From NCBI GenBank assembly GCA_002320285.1, contig DCKE01000024.1, forward strand, positions 253,387 through 317,386: DNA of 64,000 bases, in the 5' to 3' direction. Below the pieces are notes generated by a model. That model was given only the letters and a program-made list of their open reading frames with translations. It did no database searches and was not told the DNA's origin. The DNA is from Flavobacteriaceae bacterium UBA1682 (lineage in GTDB: Bacteria; Bacteroidota; Bacteroidia; Flavobacteriales; Flavobacteriaceae). Shown here in pieces: positions 52,094 through 62,218 of this stretch; position 1 is the first letter of the stretch; every line of letters starts with the position of its first letter. The translations under genes were made by a program, and so were the position numbers.

Positions 52094-53503
52094 TTAAGAA
52101 GTGATGAATTTCGGATTGATTAAATTCTCTAAAGAATAAATTTCATCCCATTTTTCTTGAGTAATCAACTTGCGTTCTACCACCGCAATCTGGTGCACAC
52201 TTTTATTGGTTTTTAAAGCTTCACCCGCTATACTAGCGCTTTCTTCATATCCCAATATCGGATTTAACTGGGTTACGATTCCGATACTGTTCATCACCAT
52301 ATTAAAACAATGCGTTTCATTTGCTGTGATTCCATTAACACATTTATCGATCAATACCTCAATGGCTTTACCCAGGTAATCCAATGAAGTAAACATCGCG
52401 AAAGCGATAACCGGCTCCATAACGTTTAATTGCAATTGTCCGGCTTCTGCGGCCATAGTGACAGTTAAATCCTGACCAATCACATAAAAACAAGTTTGAT
52501 TAACTACTTCCGGTATTACTGGATTTACTTTTCCTGGCATAATAGAAGAACCCGGTTGACGTGCCGGTAAATTAATTTCATTAAAACCTGTACGGGGTCC
52601 TGAACTTAACAAACGTAGATCATTACAGATTTTCGAAACCTTAACTGCCGTTCTCTTCATCGTGCCCATTATTTGTACATAAGCACCTGTATCTACAGTG
52701 GCCTCTATCAAATCAGGTGCTAAAGTCAACGGGATACCAACTTCCTTAGCTAAGTAACCAACACATATTTCAGGATATCCTTCTGGAGCATTGACTTTGG
52801 TACCAATCGCCGTAGCGCCCATATTGATCTCCAACAGCAAACTCTGAGCGTCTTTTAAGCGCTTAACATCCTCACCGATGGTAGTGGCATACGAATTGAA
52901 TTCTTGCCCTAAAGTCATCGGAACAGCATCTTGTAATTGAGTCCTTCCCATTTTCAAGACCCTGTTAAACTCTTTGCCCTTTGCTCTAAAAGCCACCTCT
53001 AGCTTTTCTAAAGTTTTAATAAAATGATCCATCTTTAAATACAACGCAATTCTAAACGCTGAAGGATAGGCATCGTTAGTCGATTGAGAACAATTCACAT
53101 GGTTATTGGGATGTAAAAAGTTATACTCCCCTTTTTTATGACCTAAATATTCCAAACCTATATTGGCAATCACCTCATTGGCATTCATATTCACAGAAGT
53201 ACCTGCACCGCCTTGAATAAGATCACTAACAAATTCTTGATTAAATTTTCCTGCTATTACCTGATCACTTCCATAACAAATGGCTTCAGCAATTTTTGGA
53301 TCCAAAGCGCCACAATCTCTGTTGGCCATCGCCGCTCCTTTTTTTACGTAACCCAAGGCCTTAATAAACAAAGGCTCTTTGGAAATGGGTAATCCTGTTA
53401 TATTAAAATTTTCAACGGCTCTAAAAGTTTGGATTCCATAGTACAAATGATCTGGAATATCCAATTCCCCTAAAAAATCATGTTCTCTTCTTGTTGCTTT
53501 CAT
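52094..53503 (-). CDS. aspA: Aspartate ammonia-lyase
   Basis: A 469-residue enzyme of the fumarase/aspartase superfamily. I start at ATG 53503 (MKATRREHDFLGELDIPDHLYYGI); an earlier in-frame codon would add unrelated residues. Signature GSSIMPGKVNPVIPE and the region QSTNDAYPSAFRI are visible, with GRTQLQDAVPMTLGQE in the second conserved region. It converts aspartate to fumarate and ammonia. It is the first gene of the cluster aspA-ansB-Dcu-porin, which turns asparagine into fumarate for respiration or exchange. Confidence 0.95.
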   Translation of the reverse strand: MKATRREHDFLGELDIPDHLYYGIQTFRAVENFNITGLPISKEPLFIKALGYVKKGAAMANRDCGALDPKIAEAICYGSDQVIAGKFNQEFVSDLIQGGAGTSVNMNANEVIANIGLEYLGHKKGEYNFLHPNNHVNCSQSTNDAYPSAFRIALYLKMDHFIKTLEKLEVAFRAKGKEFNRVLKMGRTQLQDAVPMTLGQEFNSYATTIGEDVKRLKDAQSLLLEINMGATAIGTKVNAPEGYPEICVGYLAKEVGIPLTLAPDLIEATVDTGAYVQIMGTMKRTAVKVSKICNDLRLLSSGPRTGFNEINLPARQPGSSIMPGKVNPVIPEVVNQTCFYVIGQDLTVTMAAEAGQLQLNVMEPVIAFAMFTSLDYLGKAIEVLIDKCVNGITANETHCFNMVMNSIGIVTQLNPILGYEESASIAGEALKTNKSVHQIAVVERKLITQEKWDEIYSLENLINPKFITS

Positions 53504-54200
53504 AATGACAGTATTATATAGTTTATAAAGATTTATTAAAAGGTAGAATAAACAGCCCTGCACAAAGCATCATAACACTTAGACTACGATTACAAATCGC
53601 GTTTTAAGTTTTTTCAACTTCATGACCAGCAGCCTTGAGAACTTCATGATTACACCATCATCTAAATTTATGGGTACAAAATGTAAGCTGATATTAGAAA
53701 AAAACAAAACCGCTAAAAATTTAAAATTATGAACACAAAAACCAATATGTTTTTGCGACGCTCTTTTAAAACAATCAATGGTTAAATTATTGCTCTAATT
53801 CAGATTAAAGATAAAAATTTTTTATTAAATCAACTCAAAAAAGTTAAAAAATTTTAGATATATTCTGAATATTCTGCCAAAAATTGTTTTTTACTTAATC
53901 TAAATAGGATTAAACGAGATTATTGGATTACCAAAATCACATAATTTTTGTTAAAATACAGTAATAAATAAAAATAAAATATATTAAAAAAACGTACTAA
54001 GGAAATTTTCAGCGGGTACTGAATACATAACAAAAATCGATAATTGAAATTTTCACACATATATTGTAAGTAAATCCATTACCTTTTATAGATTAATCGC
54101 AAAATGATAATTTTGAAAACAATTTGGAACAAATACTGTTGTTGCATTTCCTAAAGACTTAAATTCGTTGTTTTACTCCCTACAATTTTATAAAAATGCT
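53504..54200. other. Intergenic region between aspA and the LRR gene
   Basis: About 697 bases, very AT-rich, no ORF or RNA gene recognised. It must contain the divergent promoters of aspA and of the LRR gene; no clear TAnnTTTG box was found for aspA. Confidence 0.4.
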
Positions 54201-55127
54201 ATGAATAAATTCCTGTTTTTGATCGTTGCTCTTTTGTTTTTTTATGGTACTCAAGCCCAGATAGAACCGACCCTGGCTGCAAAATCTTTTCGCTTGACGA
54301 TGTCCGACAATCAAATCGTATCCTTTAACGATATTGATCAACTCAAAAACATCGATTACAACGCTGTCAAAGAAGCAAAGCTACAAGCACAACCGGGTTC
54401 TAAAGAAGTACTCAATCAAGAAGTCTTATCCTTATTTTTAAATGAAATGCCCAAACTTCAAAAGTTGAGCATCAGCCATAATATCACAGCTATTCCAGAG
54501 ATCAAACATCAAAATACTTCCTTAAAGACCCTAGAATTGGCTTATAATGATCTCAAAACACTACCTGAAAGCCTGTCAAATTTAAAGGGGTTAGAAGAAC
54601 TTAGTCTACTCCAAAACCCTCACTTTGAACAGCTACCTCAAACTTTAAGTGCGCTTAAAAACTTGAAGTATTTATCGTTATTATCTACCAATTTCGACGA
54701 ATTCCCCACAGTACTCTTTGAAATTCCCTCACTGGAAACCCTCTTGATCGGTGGACATTTCGTTCGGGAAGGCTCCAATAGTATAGGTGCTATTCCCGAT
54801 TTGTTTGAACAATTGCCCCACCTAAAAACGCTTAACATTTCCAATACCGAGCTCACAACACCACCACCTTCATTGGCTTCGTTAAACCAACTGTCCGAAT
54901 TGTATCTCGATGGAAATCAACTGCTCGTTTTCCCCAATGAGGTCAAAAAACTTCCCAAACTAGAACTCTTTGGTATGAGTAACAATCCATTGGATTTTGA
55001 AACTTATAAACAATCCTTATACGGCATCAGTTGGCGGGGTTTATTGTATTTAGCAGATGTAGGTTTTACCCAGTCGCAATACGAGGAATTACAAGCGCTA
55101 CTTCCAAAACACGATCTGTATTATTAA
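54201..55127 (+). CDS. Secreted leucine-rich repeat protein
   Basis: A 308-residue protein starting at ATG 54201 (MNKFLFLIVALLFFYGTQAQ), which gives a good signal peptide. About nine leucine-rich repeats follow from residue 85, of the type LKTLELAYNDLKTLPESLSNLKGL, LPQTLSALKNLKYLSL and LPHLKTLNISNTELTTPPPSLAS. The consensus is the bacterial LRR of Bacteroidota. Function probably protein binding at the cell surface; no enzymatic domain. Confidence 0.85.
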   Translation: MNKFLFLIVALLFFYGTQAQIEPTLAAKSFRLTMSDNQIVSFNDIDQLKNIDYNAVKEAKLQAQPGSKEVLNQEVLSLFLNEMPKLQKLSISHNITAIPEIKHQNTSLKTLELAYNDLKTLPESLSNLKGLEELSLLQNPHFEQLPQTLSALKNLKYLSLLSTNFDEFPTVLFEIPSLETLLIGGHFVREGSNSIGAIPDLFEQLPHLKTLNISNTELTTPPPSLASLNQLSELYLDGNQLLVFPNEVKKLPKLELFGMSNNPLDFETYKQSLYGISWRGLLYLADVGFTQSQYEELQALLPKHDLYY

Positions 55128-55418
55128 ACCGCACTATATTTTAAAAAAGGCTACTGAAAAGAGGTGTACTAATAATTTACCCATTAAAAGCTTTGAATGA
55201 CTTATTGAGCCACTAATTACATTGCAATACATACAACTCATTTTCCATTATCAAACCGCTACTAGGAGCTCCTCTTAGGTTTGGAACCCCTATCTTAAAG
55301 CAAATATAGAAGTTAAGGTTGCATGGGGCTGCTGTTTGCCTCTGTGAATAACTAAATCTTGTTTTAGCCTTCAATAAAACTTAAATTTGCGAATGTGTAA
55401 AACCTACAAAACAGTATA
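55128..55418. other. Intergenic region before the DUF5074 gene
   Basis: 291 bases. It has no ORF. A GC-richer patch (55260-55330) could be structured RNA, but I could not fold a known riboswitch. The promoter at 55358-55389 lies at its end. Confidence 0.4.
55358..55389 (+). promoter_or_regulatory. Promoter of the DUF5074 gene
   Basis: TTG (55359-55361), 20 bases, TAAATTTG (55382-55389): a good match to the Bacteroidota consensus, 29 bases before the ATG. Confidence 0.78.
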
Positions 55419-56840
55419 ATGTACAAATCAAATTATGTGAAGTTCCTATGTATTGGACTTCTTTCTATCAGTATTTCTTGCAGTTCTGACGACAATAGTG
55501 TTATAGAAAAAACCAATGAATTAAGACCTGATGATCAAATTGAGTCCCTAATCCAACCGACTTCTTTTTACCTCGTCAATGAAGGTTGGTTCGGTCACGA
55601 AAACGGAAGTATTAACGGTATCGATTCCGACCTAAATATCAACTATCGCATATTCGAAAATACTAATCCAGGACTGGAATTGGGATTAACCACTCAATTT
55701 GCTACAGCCTATGGACAGCATTATTTCGCGGTATCCAAAATGGAAAATCGCTTGGTAATGATGGACAAGAAATTTAAAAGTCAAGCCATCTTAACCGATA
55801 TTGGAGGAGACGGAAGGTCTTTCACGGGTATCAATGAGAACAAAGCTTATATTTCCACTTCAAAAGGTATTACCGTATTGGACATTAGCGCAAACCAAAT
55901 TCGTGTGGTTAAAACCATATCGGGATATACCAAGGAGGTGGGAACATTAATCTATAGAAACCACCATGTATATGCCGCTACAATGGATGGACTATTGATC
56001 ATAGATAGTCAAACAGATGAGATTGTGGCAAACACTAAAGAAAGAGTCCATCAATTGACTATAGATAGACAGGGAAATATTTGGGCGGGTACTGCTAACA
56101 CTTTGAGAAAGTACGACACTTCACTAGCAGTAGACCAGCAAATAGCAGCAGCGATCAGCTACGACACCAGCACAGCGCCTATACCTTCAAGTGCGGGAGC
56201 TTGGAATGCGGGATCCTTATCTAGCAGCTCTAAAAACGATGTTTTATATTGGACAAGTGGTAAAAATGTTGTATCTTTTGATATAACAACGGCTAACATC
56301 AATAATAGTTTCTACACCTTAGGGACGGATGCTGACGATGTCAAACTTTCTTTTTACGGTGCGGGTTTAAGAGTTGATCCGGTTAGTGATGATTTGGTGT
56401 TGATGGTGAAAAGAGAAAATTACGGTATTAACGGAAGTTATAATTGGGCGCAAATAGTTTCCAATACCGGAATAAAAAAGAAAGAGGTTTTTATAGCTGG
56501 TGGAACCCAAAATCCATCTAATGGACATTACTGGTTTCCAGCCATTCCCCTATTTCAAGATAATAATGCACCGCAAATCACCTTAAATCAGATTGGGATA
56601 AAACTTGGCGAAACCAAAACAATCGAGTTAGAAAACAGCATCATCGATCAAGACAATCCTCAGAAATTAATCGAAATTACCGTTGAAAACGTGAATCCTA
56701 CTTTTGCCAGCATTGCGCTAGTGGCCGGTAAATTGCAAATTAAAGCCTTGCAGAAAGTTGGAAAATCAACTTTTACCATAAAAGCCAATTCCAATGGAAA
56801 AATCACGAATAAATCAATTGACCTCATAGTGGTGTTGTAG
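55419..56840 (+). CDS. DUF5074-type beta-propeller lipoprotein
   Basis: A 473-residue lipoprotein (signal ending LSISISCSSDD with lipidated Cys21). A YncE-like beta-propeller (about 50-370) contains repeats such as AYISTSKGITVLDISANQIRVV and VYAATMDGLLIIDSQTDEIV. The C-terminal 85 residues are a beta-sandwich (DUF5074 context) reading ITLNQIGIKLGETKTIELEN. Members near TonB receptors often take part in vitamin or metal uptake; no such neighbour is present here, so the role is open. Confidence 0.78.
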   Translation: MYKSNYVKFLCIGLLSISISCSSDDNSVIEKTNELRPDDQIESLIQPTSFYLVNEGWFGHENGSINGIDSDLNINYRIFENTNPGLELGLTTQFATAYGQHYFAVSKMENRLVMMDKKFKSQAILTDIGGDGRSFTGINENKAYISTSKGITVLDISANQIRVVKTISGYTKEVGTLIYRNHHVYAATMDGLLIIDSQTDEIVANTKERVHQLTIDRQGNIWAGTANTLRKYDTSLAVDQQIAAAISYDTSTAPIPSSAGAWNAGSLSSSSKNDVLYWTSGKNVVSFDITTANINNSFYTLGTDADDVKLSFYGAGLRVDPVSDDLVLMVKRENYGINGSYNWAQIVSNTGIKKKEVFIAGGTQNPSNGHYWFPAIPLFQDNNAPQITLNQIGIKLGETKTIELENSIIDQDNPQKLIEITVENVNPTFASIALVAGKLQIKALQKVGKSTFTIKANSNGKITNKSIDLIVVL

Positions 56841-56875
56841 CTCATTTATACAACCACAATTGTTACAGTTAACTG

Positions 56876-56907
56876 CCGCTCCAATCTCATTTGGGGCGGT
56901 TTTTTTG
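56876..56907 (+). terminator. Terminator after the DUF5074 gene
   Basis: A 9-bp stem with one G-T pair (56876-56884 with 56891-56899) and a T-run to 56906. Confidence 0.82.
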
Positions 56908-57003
56908 GGAATTTAAGAACTCTAATGGTAACTGAAATTACCATTATTAGAATTAACTTTAAAATTCACCTTAGAGCTATTTTTTACTGTAATTATAACC
57001 TTG

Positions 57004-57495
57004 TCAAAGTACGCGATCTTTTAAAACCCCCTCCATTTCGTAAGGAAGCTGTGTCCCGATAAGCAAACTGCAGTTATTGGTCAAAACTATTTTTATCGCC
57101 TTATTTCCTTTCACCGTAAATGCTTCTCCATCTTTTCCCTGTCGAATCCCCCAACCCATATAGTCCCTTAAGGGGGCATACTGAACCATCGAAATACTTT
57201 TTATATCCTCCCATCGATAAAACTGAGGATCGGAAAACGGTCTGAAAACAACTTGTATTCCCTTGGTTTGTATTTGAGTAACCAATTGAATTTTAAAAAA
57301 ATAAAACAAAAAAAACAGGTAAAAACCCATAAATATAAGTAAGGCAGTATTGTTGATGACTTCAGTACCAACTGTTTCATCAAACAACAATGATCTAGAG
57401 GCGATATAAAGCATTACAACAAAGGGAATCAATAAGAGTAGAACTAACCACCATGCGTTAAAACGTTGTTTTTCCTCAAACAAAAACCAAAACAC
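57004..57495 (-). CDS. Membrane protein with PH-like domain
   Basis: A 163-residue protein with two transmembrane helices (about 15-36 and 51-71) and a cytoplasmic or periplasmic domain (about 75-160) with RWEDIKSISMVQYAPLRDY and GWGIR, a PH-like beta pattern similar to small bacterial PH proteins. A DUF6141-like identity is possible but uncertain. It is divergent from the biosynthetic operon with an 81-base gap. Confidence 0.6.
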   Translation of the reverse strand: MFWFLFEEKQRFNAWWLVLLLLIPFVVMLYIASRSLLFDETVGTEVINNTALLIFMGFYLFFLFYFFKIQLVTQIQTKGIQVVFRPFSDPQFYRWEDIKSISMVQYAPLRDYMGWGIRQGKDGEAFTVKGNKAIKIVLTNNCSLLIGTQLPYEMEGVLKDRVL

Positions 57496-57576
57496 TTACA
57501 GTAAATCCATACTAAAAAAAATAAATTATAAGCTATGGGAACTAAGAATATTCTATTTTTTTAGTTAAATTGCTAT

Positions 57577-58704
57577 ATGGAAACAAATCCCGAGGTACTT
57601 ATTGTTGGTGGAGGACTTGCCGGTTTGGTAGCTGCTATACATTTATCCAAAGCGGGATTAGCCGTGACTTTGATTGAAAAAACTGTTTATCCGCGTCATA
57701 AGGTATGCGGCGAATATGTTTCTAACGAAATTTTAGCCTACCTCCAAGATTTGGATGTCGATATTTTTCAATTAAATCCGACGCAGATTACAAAACTGCA
57801 ATTCAGTAACCGTCGTGGAAAGATGGTTACTGCAACACTGCCCCTTGGCGGCTTCGGAATCAGTCGATATGCATTGGACGACTTCCTATACCAAAAAGCC
57901 CTAAAAAATGGCTGTACGATACTCAAGGAAACCGTGACCGACATGGTGTTTGTCGAAGGTGCATTTAACGTTATTACAGACCATCAAAGTCTATCGACTC
58001 CTATAGTTATGGGGGCCTATGGTAAACGATCCAATATCGATCAGGTCTTAAAGCGCGATTTTATGCGCAAGCCATCACCATGGCTGGCAGTAAAAGCACA
58101 TTATACTGGTGAATTCCCAAACGATCTGGTAGGTTTACACAACTTTCAAGGCGGTTATTGCGGTATATCTAAAGTCGAAAACAACAGCATCAACATCTGT
58201 TATCTCGCCGATTATAAAACTTTTAAGAAGTATAAAAATATTACTGAGTATCAACAACAAGTACTCTATAAAAACAAACACTTAAAGGAAGTTTTTGAAA
58301 AAAGTACACTTCAATTTGAAAAACCGTTGACGATAAGCCAGATCTCCTTTGATCAAAAATCCACCGTAGAAAATCATATATTGATGATTGGTGATACTGC
58401 GGGACTAATTCATCCGCTTTGTGGCAACGGCATGGCCATGGCCATTGACAGTGCAAAAATCGCTTCAGAAGTCGTTCTCGAATATTATGCAACTACTACA
58501 AAGTCCCGAGCACTTTTAGAAAAAAAATATACCCAACAATGGAACAAGCAATTTGCCAAGCGCCTACTTATTGGTAGGCTATTAGCTAAGGCTTTAGAGT
58601 ACGAAACCATTACGACAGTGATACTAAACGCAGCTGTAGCCATCCCGTCCCTATTGCCTTGGATCATCAAACAAACCCACGGTAAACCCCTTTCCATCAA
58701 ATGA
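57577..58704 (+). CDS. FAD-dependent oxidoreductase (geranylgeranyl reductase-like)
   Basis: A 375-residue flavoprotein and the first gene of the biosynthetic operon. The N-terminal FAD-binding site is VGGGLAGLVAAIHLSKAG, then PRHKVCGEYVSNE (substrate-binding Cys/Glu motif typical of geranylgeranyl-reductase-like enzymes) and the late GDTAGLIHPLCGNGMAMA. It may oxidise or reduce the polyketide product. Its stop overlaps the methyltransferase start by 4 bases. Confidence 0.88.
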   Translation: METNPEVLIVGGGLAGLVAAIHLSKAGLAVTLIEKTVYPRHKVCGEYVSNEILAYLQDLDVDIFQLNPTQITKLQFSNRRGKMVTATLPLGGFGISRYALDDFLYQKALKNGCTILKETVTDMVFVEGAFNVITDHQSLSTPIVMGAYGKRSNIDQVLKRDFMRKPSPWLAVKAHYTGEFPNDLVGLHNFQGGYCGISKVENNSINICYLADYKTFKKYKNITEYQQQVLYKNKHLKEVFEKSTLQFEKPLTISQISFDQKSTVENHILMIGDTAGLIHPLCGNGMAMAIDSAKIASEVVLEYYATTTKSRALLEKKYTQQWNKQFAKRLLIGRLLAKALEYETITTVILNAAVAIPSLLPWIIKQTHGKPLSIK

Positions 58705-59414
58705 GTATCAACACCAAATACCGAACAGAGAAAACCGAAATCATGGACGATTTTTCGCTCGGAGGCGAAGAACTAGTCGAGGCTTTAGATAAAATTGCGA
58801 GAATCAATCAACTTTTAGGTGGTAATAAACTGACTCTTGACGGTATTGAACAGCTATTAAAACAAACAGCAACTGATGAAATCATTCACATCACCGACAT
58901 CGGTTGTGGCAACGGCGATATGTTGCGGATGCTGGCCGATTATGGCAGCAAAAACGATTTAAATCTAAAACTAACCGGCCTAGATGCCAATGCTTTCACC
59001 ATTGGATATGCGCAAGATTTATCTGCTGATTACTCCAATATCAACTATCGCTGTGTTGATATCTTTAGCGATGAATTTCAAAACCTAAAGTACGATATAG
59101 CTTTGTGTACCCTGACTTTACATCATTTTACCAACGAGCAAGTAATCGATTTAATCACTATATTTAATTCCAACGCGCGTATGGGTATTGTTATTAATGA
59201 TTTACACCGCAGTAAGCTCGCTTATAGGCTATTTGAAATAGTTGCTGTGTTATTTCGATTGAATCACATGTCTCGCGAAGATGGGCTGGTATCTATTTTG
59301 AGAGGGTTTAAAAAAGTGGAACTCGAAAATTTTTCCAAAAAACTACAACTAAAAAATTATACCGTCTCGTGGAAATGGGCTTTTCGGTACCAATGGATAA
59401 TCTCTAAGATATGA
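58701..59414 (+). CDS. SAM-dependent methyltransferase
   Basis: A 237-residue class I methyltransferase. SAM motif I is HITDIGCGNGDMLRMLADYG (about 66-85), the acidic post-I residue is LTGLDANAF, and motif IV is DIALCTLTLHHF. It probably methylates the aromatic polyketide (O- or C-). Overlaps of 4 bases on both sides with the flavoprotein and type III PKS genes show that it is in the operon. Confidence 0.88.
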   Translation: MSINTKYRTEKTEIMDDFSLGGEELVEALDKIARINQLLGGNKLTLDGIEQLLKQTATDEIIHITDIGCGNGDMLRMLADYGSKNDLNLKLTGLDANAFTIGYAQDLSADYSNINYRCVDIFSDEFQNLKYDIALCTLTLHHFTNEQVIDLITIFNSNARMGIVINDLHRSKLAYRLFEIVAVLFRLNHMSREDGLVSILRGFKKVELENFSKKLQLKNYTVSWKWAFRYQWIISKI

Positions 59415-60463
59415 ATGTAAAAATAGTTACAGTTGCCAAGCAACTCCCAAAATATTCGCGCACTACAGCCGAAATACTTCCTCTATTGGATACCTGGCTA
59501 CACGGGCAAGACGAACGCTTTATTAAAAAGGTCAAAAAGATCTTCGAAGGTGCAGCCGTCAACAAACGTTATTCTATAATGGATCCTCTGGAGGTATTTA
59601 CCGCTACATCTTTTGAAGAGAAAAATGATATTTATTGCCGGGAAGCGATTATCTTAGGAGAACAAGTCCTCAGAAAGGCGCTTGACAAAGCGGATTGGGA
59701 CCCGCAATCCTTAGACTTTATTATTACCGTGAGTTGTACCGGTATCATGATTCCGTCACTAGACGCCTATCTGATCAACAATGTGAAACTGCGTCAGGAC
59801 ATTGTTCGATTGCCCGTTACCGAGATGGGGTGTGCCGCAGGAGTATCGGGTATTATATATGCTAAAAACTTCCTTAAGGCCAATCCGGGTAAGCGCGCGG
59901 CAGTAATAGCAGTCGAAGCACCAACAGCAACTTTTCAACTCGATGATTTTTCGATGCCGAATATCGTCAGTGCCGCTATTTTTGGCGATGGCGCAGCCTG
60001 TTGCTTGTTGTCATCAAATCAGGAAGACAGCGGACCTGCGATTATCGACGAACAAATGTTTCACTTTTACGATGCGGAACAAATGATGGGTTTTAAACTG
60101 ACCAACAGCGGTTTACGCATGGTATTAGACATCGAAGTTCCCAACACCATAGCCTCACATTTCGATGCGATCATCTATCCTTTCCTACAGAAAAACGAAC
60201 TGGAGATCAAAGATATAGACCATATGATCTTTCACCCCGGCGGTAAAAAAATAGTAGCCACCGTTGAGGAGTTATTCTCTGGTTTGGGAAAAAACATCGA
60301 CCACACAAAAGCAGTTCTTATGAACTACGGCAATATGTCTAGCGCTACCGTACTTTACGTATTGGAGCAAATCATGGAGAGCAAACCCCAAGCCGGTGAA
60401 AAGGGATTGATGCTGAGCTTCGGTCCTGGATTCTCCGCACAGCGGGTTTTATTACAATGGTAA
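59411..60463 (+). CDS. Type III polyketide synthase (chalcone/stilbene synthase family)
   Basis: A 350-residue homodimeric condensing enzyme. The catalytic triad is Cys141 in TEMGCAAGVSG, His275 in IFHPGGKKI and Asn305 in MNYGNMSSAT, with the expected spacing. It accepts an acyl starter and extends it with malonyl-CoA to a resorcinol-, pyrone- or phloroglucinol-type product. Because ketosynthase, dehydratase and ACP are in the same operon, the starter is probably an ACP-bound fatty acyl chain. Confidence 0.94.
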   Translation: MNVKIVTVAKQLPKYSRTTAEILPLLDTWLHGQDERFIKKVKKIFEGAAVNKRYSIMDPLEVFTATSFEEKNDIYCREAIILGEQVLRKALDKADWDPQSLDFIITVSCTGIMIPSLDAYLINNVKLRQDIVRLPVTEMGCAAGVSGIIYAKNFLKANPGKRAAVIAVEAPTATFQLDDFSMPNIVSAAIFGDGAACCLLSSNQEDSGPAIIDEQMFHFYDAEQMMGFKLTNSGLRMVLDIEVPNTIASHFDAIIYPFLQKNELEIKDIDHMIFHPGGKKIVATVEELFSGLGKNIDHTKAVLMNYGNMSSATVLYVLEQIMESKPQAGEKGLMLSFGPGFSAQRVLLQW

Positions 60464-60481
60464 TCACTAAAAAACAAAACG

Positions 60482-60919
60482 ATGAACTTAAACGATATTA
60501 TTGCACAACTGCCTTATAGCAAACCTTTTTTATTCGTAGATGAATTGCTACACGCCGATGAAAACGGTACCACAGGCACCTATACCTTTGACGAAAACCT
60601 CGATTTTTACCGCGGGCATTTTAATGGTAATCCGGTTACTCCCGGAGTGATACTAACCGAAACCATGGCGCAAATTGGTATGGTTTGTTTGGGAATCTAT
60701 CTGCTGAATAACGATTTAAAAAAAGATACGGTCATCGCGTTTACATCTGCAGATGTGCAGTTTTTAAAGCCGGTATATCCCAACGAAAAGGTCACGGTGA
60801 GCTCTGAAAAGACATTTTTTCGCTTTGGAAAACTGAAGTGTACTGTAGTTATGAAAAATGAAGCCGGGCAAGAAGTTTGTAAAGGCATCTTGTCGGGAAT
60901 GATAACAACGAGGTTATGA
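60482..60919 (+). CDS. 3-hydroxyacyl-ACP dehydratase (FabZ-like hotdog)
   Basis: A 145-residue hotdog-fold dehydratase. The active-site motif is FYRGHFNGNPVTPGVILTETMAQ (His in RGHF, Glu in TETMAQ). It would remove water from 3-hydroxyacyl-ACP during chain building. It starts 18 bases after the type III PKS gene and its stop overlaps the ketosynthase start by 4 bases. Confidence 0.88.
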   Translation: MNLNDIIAQLPYSKPFLFVDELLHADENGTTGTYTFDENLDFYRGHFNGNPVTPGVILTETMAQIGMVCLGIYLLNNDLKKDTVIAFTSADVQFLKPVYPNEKVTVSSEKTFFRFGKLKCTVVMKNEAGQEVCKGILSGMITTRL

Positions 60920-62193
60920 ATCGCGTTGTAATTACAGGATTGGGGGTTGTCGCTCCAAATGGTGTTGGTATAGCCGCTTTTACCGAAGCGATCAAAAATG
61001 GCATGTCGGGTATCCGCCACGATCCTCAATTAGAGCAATTACAGTTTTCCTGTCAAATAGCCGGTCAGCCCCAAATTACAGCTGAACTCCAATCGCAGTA
61101 TTTTACGGATCTCGAACTGCGGGGCTTTAACAGTACCGGAATTTTATACGGCGTAATAGCAGGTATCGAAGCTTGGAAAAATGCAGGACTTTCGATGCAG
61201 ATCAAAGGGGATCCCGATTGGGATAGCGGTACGATTTTCGGATCGGGTACATCGGGTATCGATAAATTTAGAGAAAGTATTTATAAAATAGACGATTTAC
61301 AGACACGTAGACTGGGAAGTACCGTAGTAGCTCAAACGATGAATAGCGGTATTAGCGCCTATTTAGGCGGAAAACTCGGACTTGGCAATCAGGTTACGAC
61401 GAATTCATCGGCTTGTGCAACGGGCACAGAAGCTATACTAATGGCGTATGACCGCATCCGATCCGGCAAAGCCAAACGCATATTGGCGGGCAGCACTAGC
61501 GATAGTGGCCCGTATATTTGGGCGGGCTTTGACGCTTTACGAGTATGCAGTTCCAAGTTCAATACTGATCCTGAACAAGGCTCGCGACCAATGAGTGCTA
61601 CCGCAGCTGGATTTGTACCCGGAAGTGGTGCCGGTGCCTTGGTTGTTGAAGAACTCCAAAGTGCTTTAGAACGCGGTGCTACGATTTATGCTGAAATATT
61701 GGGTGGTCAGGTAAATTCCGGTGGACAACGCGGAACAGGCAGCATGACCGCACCAAACAGCGTTGCAGTTCAACGCTGTATCACGGATGCCCTTAAAAAT
61801 GCCGGTATAGAAGCAGCAGCGGTTGACGCTATCCATGGTCATCTCACTGCGACGTCCAAGGATAGTTTGGAAATCGAAAACTGGACCAAGGCGTTGAATC
61901 GCGCTAAGGATGATTTTCCCTATATCAATTCCTTAAAAAGTATGACGGGGCATTGCCTCAGCGCAGCCGGTAGCATCGAAAGCGTAGCGACAGTGTTGCA
62001 GATTTACCACGGTTTTTTATTCGGAAACACCAATTGTAATGATTTGAATCCGGAAATAGCCTCGCTCATTCATCCGTCTAAAATACCCTTGCAGACGAAA
62101 AATATCAATTTAAATATCATCGCCAAAGCAAGTTTTGGCTTTGGCGATGTAAATGCTTGTGTTATTTTTGAAAAATATAACGACTTAAAATAA
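60916..62193 (+). CDS. Beta-ketoacyl-ACP synthase (FabF-like)
   Basis: A 425-residue ketosynthase. The nucleophile is Cys167 in TNSSACATGTEAI, and the two His motifs are GHLTATSKDSLE and SMTGHCLSAAGS. The C-terminus KASFGFGDVNACVIF is typical. It elongates the starter chain of the operon product. The stop is 26 bases before the ACP gene. Confidence 0.93.
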   Translation: MNRVVITGLGVVAPNGVGIAAFTEAIKNGMSGIRHDPQLEQLQFSCQIAGQPQITAELQSQYFTDLELRGFNSTGILYGVIAGIEAWKNAGLSMQIKGDPDWDSGTIFGSGTSGIDKFRESIYKIDDLQTRRLGSTVVAQTMNSGISAYLGGKLGLGNQVTTNSSACATGTEAILMAYDRIRSGKAKRILAGSTSDSGPYIWAGFDALRVCSSKFNTDPEQGSRPMSATAAGFVPGSGAGALVVEELQSALERGATIYAEILGGQVNSGGQRGTGSMTAPNSVAVQRCITDALKNAGIEAAAVDAIHGHLTATSKDSLEIENWTKALNRAKDDFPYINSLKSMTGHCLSAAGSIESVATVLQIYHGFLFGNTNCNDLNPEIASLIHPSKIPLQTKNINLNIIAKASFGFGDVNACVIFEKYNDLK

Positions 62194-62218
62194 AACCATA
62201 CTATTTAAAAAACGCCCC

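Noticed and set aside
55260..55330. Possible cobalamin-type riboswitch before the DUF5074 gene
   Set aside because: I found no B12 box or expected pairing, only a GC-richer patch.
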